Below the pieces are notes generated by a model. That model was not told where the DNA came from and searched no databases. It saw nothing but the letters and a program-made list of their open reading frames with translations. The translations under genes were made by a program, and so were the position numbers. Shown here piece after piece: positions 57,745 through 64,000 of a stretch of DNA of 64,000 bases. Origin of the DNA: Bubalus kerabau (Eukaryota > Chordata > Mammalia > Artiodactyla > Bovidae); NCBI RefSeq assembly GCF_029407905.1, contig NC_073633.1, forward strand, positions 29,464,501 through 29,528,500, in the 5' to 3' direction. The first letter of the stretch is position 1, and the number at the start of each line of letters is the position of its first letter.

Positions 57745-59095
57745 ATATAGCCAATCAACAATGTTTTGATAGTTTCAGGTGGACAGTAAAAGGACTCAGC
57801 CATACATATACACGTATCCATTCTCCCCCAAACTTCCCTCCCACATAACATTGAGCAGAGTTCCCTGTGCTATACAGTAGGACTTTGTTGTTAAATATCC
57901 ATTTCAAATATAGCAGTGTGTACATGTTGATCCCAAACTCCCTAACTATTCTTTCTCCTCATTCCTCCCCCCTGGCAACCATATGTTCATTCTCTAAGTC
58001 TGTGGATATGTTTCTGTTTTGTAAATAAGTTTATTTGTATTATTTCTGTTTAGATTCTGTATATAAGGGATGTCACAAAATATATATCTTTTTCTGTCTG
58101 ATTTGTTTTTCTCAGTATGATAATGTCTAGGTCCATCCATGTTGCTGCAAATGGCATTTATTTCATTCCCTTTAATGGCTGGGTAATACTCCATTGTATA
58201 CCTGTACCGTATCTTCTTTATCCATTCCTCTGTCAATGGACAATTAGGTTGCTTCCATGTCTTGACTATTGTGAATAATGCAGTGAACACTGGAGTGCGT
58301 GTATCTTTTTGGACCATGTTTTTCCTCTGGGTATACGCCCAGGAGAGGGATTTCTGGATTATATAGGAACTCTATTTTTAGTTTTTTGAGGAATTTCCAT
58401 ACTGTTTTCCACAGTGGCTGCACCAATTTATATTCCCACCAACAGTGTAGAAGAGTTCCCTTTTCTTCACACCTTATCCAGTGTTTACTGTTTGTAGATA
58501 TTTTGGATGATCGCCATTCTGACTAGTGTGAAGTGATACCTCCCTGTCATTTTGATTTGCATTTTTCTAGTAATTAGTGATGTTGAGCATCTTTACACGT
58601 GCCTGTTGGCTATCTGCATGTCTTCTTTGGAGAAATTTCTGTTTAGGTCATATGCCAATTTTCCCACTGGGTTGTTTGCTGTTTTGTTATTGAGTCGTAT
58701 AAGCTGCTAGTATATCTTGGAAATTAAGCCCTTGTCCTTCACAACATTTGCAAATATTTTCTCCCAGTCTGTAGCTTGTGTCTTTGTATTATTTATGAAT
58801 TCTTTTGCTGTACAAAAGTTTCTAAGTTTTATTAGGTCTCATTTGTTTATTTTTGCTTTTATTTCTATTGCCTTGGGAGACTTACCTGAAAAAATGTTGG
58901 TGAGATTTATGTCAGAGAATGTTTTGCCTATGTTCTCTTCTAGGAGTTTTATAGTATTGTGTCTTATATTTAAGTCTTTAAGCCACTTTGAGTTTATTTT
59001 TGTGTGTGGTGTGTGAGAGTATGTTCTAACGGCATTGATTTACATGCAGTTCTCCAACTTTCCCAATACCATTTGCTGAGGAGTGTCTATGTCAT
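57745..59095 (-). mobile_element. L1 LINE 3' part, 5'-truncated
   Basis: Reversed 3'-UTR (GTGCTATACAGTAGGACTTT) and ORF2 end (ATTCCTCTGTCAATGGACAA, then TAATACTCCATTGTATACC). The minus-strand frame includes PLTEEWIKK and YTMEYYPAIKGNE, typical of the ORF2 C-terminus. Confidence 0.9.
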
Positions 59096-59402
59096 AATAT
59101 TTAAACTATGTTTCAGAGTAATACATTTGAGAGATGAATGTGGTTAGATCAAAGAAGTAGCCATGAAAATGGCAGTGGTGGTTCGATTTGGCATTAATTT
59201 TTAAGATACAGCCAACTGGATTTCTGAGTTAGATGTAAGCAGTGAGAAAACAATAAGAGTCAAAAATAACTAAAGTTATAGCAAGACATATGGACAGAAT
59301 GGAGGTGCTATCAACTGTAAAGCAAGAGGTGTGGGAGGAGCATGTTGGAAGACAGTTCAGAAGGTGAAAGATCAGAAGTTTAGTGTTGCTTACATTGAAT
59401 TG

Positions 59403-59612
59403 GGGCTTCCCAGGTGGCTCAGCGGTAAAGAACCCACCTGCCAAGCAGGACATATGGGTTTGATCCCTGGGTTGGGAAAATCTCCTGGAGAAGGAAATGG
59501 TAACCCACTCCAGTATTCTTGCTTGGGAAATCTCATGGACAAAGGAGCCTGGGGGACTGCCATCCACGGAGTTGTAAAAAGTTGCACATGACTTAGTGAC
59601 TAAACAACAACC
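59403..59612 (+). mobile_element. Bov-tA SINE
   Basis: GGGCTTCCCAGGTGGCTCAG head to GCACATGACTTAGTGACTAA tail. Confidence 0.93.
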
Positions 59613-59871
59613 ACAACACATTAAATTAGAATCCTGATCCTTCAGAATGCTATGTCACCACGAAAAAGGAGACTATCCATACAAGTCTATTCCAGGTCTG
59701 CTCTTGCATAACTGTAAAACAAGGGACACATTGAAAATCTTGTTTTTCCTCAGGGACCAAGCACTCCCCAGGACTCTGCTTCTCCTTCTGTTCACTTTCA
59801 TCAGATCAGAGACCTCTCTAAAACCAGGTCAGGCTGAGACCCCGAGTATTTTAAGCTACAATGTCTGAGAA

Positions 59872-59910
59872 GGTTTTTGTTCAGCTCCCCCTGCAGACTC
59901 AGGCACTGTG
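59872..59910 (-). promoter_or_regulatory. Consensus 23-bp-spacer RSS of TRAV8 copy C
   Basis: Minus strand: heptamer CACAGTG (59910-59904), 23-bp spacer, nonamer ACAAAAACC (59880-59872). Exact consensus. Confidence 0.95.
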
Positions 59911-60381
59911 TCACAAAGAGCACAGAAGTACTTGGCAGAGTCACTCCAATGGGCTGAAGCTTTCATCAGGTGGAAGGAGTTTTCATCCTTCTTGAATTCA
60001 GCCTCGAAGCCTTTGATGCCTTTAACCCGGGTGGGCCCTGGTAGATACTTCAGTAGAAACTGGAGGCCTTGGCTGGGGTACTGGACATACCAGAAGGGAT
60101 AAATAGATCCGACATAAGAATAGTTGTATCTCAGCTCCAGACGGTTTCCTTCAGAGATGTTGATGCGACCGTCAGGCTGGGTCACTAACTGGGCTCCAGT
60201 TCCTCCTGCAACATCAATGCAGAATCAGTGAATCCAGGACACACCTATCTATAATGAGACAGTGTTTCCATTCAGATACCCTCAGAACAAAATTCCTTCT
60301 ATATAAGCAGAAGCATGAAATATAATGTTACTTACTTGCTATGAAGATCATTCCAAGTAGCAGAAAAGTCACTGAAAGCAT
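59911..60381 (-). CDS. TRAV8: T-cell receptor alpha variable gene, TRAV8 subgroup, copy C: open frame but lacks the first conserved cysteine
   Basis: Leader exon 60381-60336: 15 codons (MLSVTFLLLGMIFIA) plus one base, GTAAGT donor. V exon 60205-59911 after a TGCAG acceptor: AQLVTQPDGRINISEG, LELRYNYSY, FWYVQYPSQGLQFLLKY, VKGIKGFEAEFKKDENSF, WSDSAKYFCALCD. Fully open, with Trp and second Cys present. The first Cys of the V-domain disulfide is Tyr (TAC, 60128-60126) where other TRAV8 genes have LRCNYS. By IMGT-style rules this would be an ORF, not functional. An additional Cys follows in ALCD. The RSS is perfect, so it may rearrange but yield an unstable domain. It is more distant from copies A and B than they are from each other, and no TRAV22 lies next to it. 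Confidence 0.88.
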
Positions 60382-60794
60382 GGCTATGCAGGGAGGAAGA
60401 TCTCCCTTGAGGAGCAGGAAGGAATGCACCAGGGTGTGCTGAGTCCTTGTAACGGGGAAAATCTGAGAGATAAAGAGATCCCTGTTTAGGCAATTCTTTC
60501 TTAAGAATGACTGCTCCTGACGTTGAGCCTGTTCAAATATGCACTTCAATGAGCTGTAAGATAAAGAAGCTCATAGGAGTGCGATAGACACTTCCAGTTT
60601 ATGCAACATCACCCTCTGCAGGTCAAAGAAAGAAACAAATTAAGTCTTCAGGCTTTTGTGCCCCATCTCCTTTCTGCTCCCATTTAGGCTTGAATTACTT
60701 AGCATCCTAAATTGATGAGAATGTTTCAGGTGTTTGCTTACTAAGAGGCTCTTTTAGTATTATGAATTAAATAGTGTTATACGACAATATGTGC

Positions 60795-63700
60795 TCCACT
60801 GGAGAAGGGAATGGCAAACCCCTTCAATATTGCCTTGAGAACCCCATGATCTGTATGAAAAAGCAAAATGATAGGATACTGAAAGAGAAACTCCCCAGGT
60901 CAGTAGGTGCCCAATATGCTACTGGAGATCAGTGGAGAAATAACTCCAGAAAGAATGAAGGGATGGGGCCAAAACAAAAACAATACCCAGCTGTCAATGT
61001 GACTGGTGATAGAAGCAAGGTCCGATGCTGTAAAGAGCAATATTGCATAGGAACCTGGAATGTCAGGTCCATGAATCAAGGCAAATTGGAAGTGGTCAAA
61101 CAAGAGATGGCAAGAGTGAATGTTGACATTCAAGGAATCAGCGAACTGAAATGGACTGGAATGGGTGAATTTAACTCAGATGACCATTATATCTACTACT
61201 GCGGACAGGAATCCCTCAGAAGAAATGGAGTGGCCATCATGGTCAACAGAAGAGTCCGAAATTCAGTACTTGGATGCAATCTCAAAATGACAAAATGATC
61301 TCTGTTCGTTTCCAAGGCAAACCATTCAATATCACAGTAATCGAAGTCTATGCCCCAACCAGTAATGCTGAAGAAGCTGAAGCTGAACGGTTCTATGAAG
61401 ACCTACAAGACCTTTGAGAACTAACACCCAAAAAAGATGTCCTTTTCATTATAGGGGAATGGAATGCAAAAGTAGGAAGTCAAGAAACACCTGGAGTAAC
61501 AGGCAAATTTGGCCTTGGAATATGGAATGAAGCAGGGCAAAGACTAATAGAGTTTTGCCAAGAAAATGCACTGGTCATAACAAACACTCTCTTCCAATAA
61601 CACAAGAGAAGACTCTATACATGGACATCACCAGATGGTCAACACCGAAATCAGATTGATTATATTCTTTGCAGCCAAAGATGGAGAAGCTCTATACAGT
61701 CAGCAAAAACAAGACCAGGAGCTGACTGTGGCTCAGACCATAAACTCCTTATTGCCAAATTCAGACTGAAATTGAAGAAAGTAGGGAAAACAACTACACC
61801 ATTCAGGTATGACCTAAATCAAATCCCTTATGGTTATATAGTGGAAGTGAGAAAGGATTTAAGGGCCTAGATTTGATAGATAGAGTGCCTGATGAACTAT
61901 GGAATGAGGTTCATGACATTGTACAGGAGACAGGGATCAAGACCATCCCCATGGGAAAGAAATGCAAAAAAGCAAAATGGCTGTCTGGGGAGGCCTTGCA
62001 AATAGCTGTGAAAAGAAGAGAAGTGAAAAGCAAAGGAGAAAAGGAAAGATATAAACATCTGAACGCAGAGTTCCAAAGAATAGCAAGAAGAGACAAGAAA
62101 GCCTTCTTCAGTGATCAATGCAAAGAAATAGAGGAAAACAACAGAATGGGAAAGACTAGGGATCTCTTCAAGAAAATCAGAGATACCAAAGGAACATTTC
62201 ATGCAAAGATGGGCTCGATAAAGCACAGAAATGGTAGGGACCTAACAGAAGCAGAAGATATTAAGAAGAGATGGCAAGAATACACAGAACTGTACAAAAA
62301 AAGATCTTCATGACCCAGATAATCACGATGGTGTGATCACTCACCTAGAGTTAGACATCCTGGAATGTGAAGTCAAGTGGGCCTTAGAAAGCATCACTAC
62401 AAACAAAGCTAGTGGAGGTGATGGAATTCCAGTTGAGCTATTCCAAATCCTGAAAGATGATGCTGTGAAAGTGCTGCACTCAATATGCCAGCAAATGTGG
62501 AAAACTCAGCAGTGGCCACAGGACTGGAAAAGGTCAGTTTTCATTCCAATCCCAAAGAAAGGCAATGCCAAAGAATGCTCAAACTACCGCACAATTGCAC
62601 TCATCTCACACGCTAGTAAAGTAATGCTCAAAATTTTCCAAGCCAGGCTTCAGCAATATATGAACCATGAACTTCCTGATGTTCAAGCTGGTTTTAGAAA
62701 AGGCAGAGGAACCAGAGATCAAATTGCCAACATCTGCTGGATCATGGAAAAAGCAAGAGACTTCCAGAAAAACATCTATTTCTGCTTTATTGACTATGAC
62801 TGTGTGGATCACGATAAACTGTGGAAAAGTCTGAAAGAGATGGGAATACCAGACCACCTGATCTGCCTCTTGAGAAATTTGTATGCAGGTCAGGTAGCAA
62901 CAGTTAGAACTGGACATGGAACAACAGACTGGTTCCAAATAGGAAAAGGAGTACATCAAGGCTGTATATTGTCACCCTGCTTATTCAACTTCTATGCAGA
63001 GTACATCATGAGAAACGCTGGACTGGAAGAAACACAAGCTGGAATCAAGATTGCTGGGAGAAATATCAATAACCTCAGATATATAGATGACACCACCCTT
63101 ACGGCAGAGAGTGAAGAGGAACTCAAAAGCCTCTTGATGAAAGTGAAAGTGGAGAGTGAAAAAGTTGGCTTAAAGCTCAACATTCAGAAAACAAAGATCG
63201 TGGCATCCGGTCCCATCACTTCATGGGAAATAGATGGGGAAACAGTGTCCGACTTTATTTTTCTGGGCTCCGAAATCACTACAGATGGTGACTGCAGCCA
63301 TGAAATTAAAAGACACTTACTCCTTGGAAGGAAAGTTATGACCAACCTAGATAGCATATTCAAAAGCAGAGACATTACTTTGCCAACAAAGGTTCGTCTA
63401 GTCAAGGCTATGGTTTTTCCTGTGGTCATGTATGCATGTGAGAGTTGGACTGTGAAGAAGGCTGAGTGCCAAAGAACTGATGCTTTTGAACTGTGGTGTT
63501 GGAGAAGACTCTTGAGAGTCCCTTGGACTGCAAGGAGATCCAACCATTCCATTCTGAAGGAGATCAGCCCTGGGATTTCTTTGAAAGAAATGATGCTAAA
63601 GCTGAAACTCCAGTACTTTGGCCACCTCATGCGAAGTGTTGACTCATTGGAAAAGACTCTGATGCTGGGAGGGATTGGGGGCAGGAGGAGAAGGGGACGA

Positions 63701-63838
63701 CAGAGGATGAGATGGCTGGATGGCATCACTGACTCGATGGACGTGAGTTCATGATGGACAGGGAGGCCTGGCGTGTTGGGATTCATGGGGTCACAAAGAG
63801 TCGGACACCACTGAGCGACTGATTTGATCTGATCTGAT
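60795..63838 (+). mobile_element. Nearly full-length BovB LINE (endonuclease and reverse transcriptase)
   Basis: About 3.0 kb. An N-terminal frame (60774-61298) carries the start of the APE-type endonuclease (GTWNVRSMNQGKLEVV, ISELKWTGMGEFN). It is frameshifted near 61290, and later frames include an in-frame TAA near 61600. Frame 61873-62313 is the linker. Frame 62333-63754 (473 codons) is an open reverse-transcriptase and C-terminal region: LFQILKDDAV, RKGRGTRDQIANICW, LRYIDDTTL, DCSHEIKRHLLLGRKVM, WRRLLRVPWTARRSN. The BovB 3' tail ends near 63838. Not able to encode a full protein because of breaks in the endonuclease half. Confidence 0.95.
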
Positions 63839-64000
63839 ATAATCACATAAAGTAAATTAATCTTTATTTTCATAGATGAGAACATTGAATCAAGGAAGGA
63901 AGGATGTAATTTGTTCAAGATCACAGTAAGTAATCTGGAATTTGTCCCATTGGTATGATTCAAGTATCTGTATCTTTGGCCACTGACAATTTAGTACTAT

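Noticed and set aside
63184..63963. 259-codon minus-strand frame at the window end
   Set aside because: Antisense of the BovB reverse-transcriptase frame; the plus strand encodes the recognisable protein.
1..64000. TRA/TRD D, J or C segments
   Set aside because: Looked for J motifs (FGxG with a 12-bp-spacer RSS) and constant exons near the V genes; none seen. All nine RSSs have 23-bp spacers, as expected for V genes.

Overview
The window is mammalian nuclear DNA from a ruminant. It is packed with BovB (RTE-type) LINEs, Bov-tA/BovA2 SINEs, CHR-type tRNA-derived SINEs and ruminant L1 copies, a mix typical of Bovidae and relatives. The only host genes I can support are nine T-cell receptor variable (V) genes, all on the minus strand, so the locus is read from high to low coordinates. 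It is a piece of the TRA/TRD (alpha/delta) V cluster; no D, J or C segment is visible.

Order in the direction of transcription: TRAV8-like (59.9-60.4 kb), TRAV8-like (46.4-46.8 kb), TRAV22-like (45.3-46.0 kb), TRDV1 (39.9-40.5 kb), TRAV8-like (28.8-29.3 kb), TRAV22-like (27.9-28.4 kb), TRDV1 (16.2-16.8 kb), TRAV4-like (7.3-8.2 kb), TRAV13-like (0.8-1.3 kb). Each has a leader exon and a V exon joined by a phase-1 intron, although one leader is degraded. Each is followed by a recombination signal sequence (RSS) with a 23-bp spacer.

Three genes look fully usable: TRAV13-like and both TRDV1 copies. The TRAV8-like gene at 60 kb is open and has a consensus RSS, but the first conserved cysteine is a tyrosine. 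The TRAV4-like gene has a perfect V exon but a stop codon in its leader. Both TRAV22-like copies and the other two TRAV8-like copies are pseudogenes.

The main large-scale structure is a tandem duplication of a TRAV8-TRAV22-TRDV1 cassette. Unit A is about 13.3-32.9 kb and unit B about 36.6-54.6 kb. The pseudogene lesions in the two units are all different, so TRAV8 and TRAV22 decayed separately after duplication while TRDV1 stayed intact in both.

Most of the rest is mobile DNA, often nested. Examples are a 6-kb L1 with an 11-bp target-site duplication holding a BovB and a BovA2, a BovB that split a SINE, a 1.27-kb solo LTR inside an older L1, and a nearly full-length BovB at 60.8-63.8 kb. I found no novel multi-gene system such as a CRISPR array, operon or enzyme cluster. 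The interest lies in how the V cassette duplicated and decayed.
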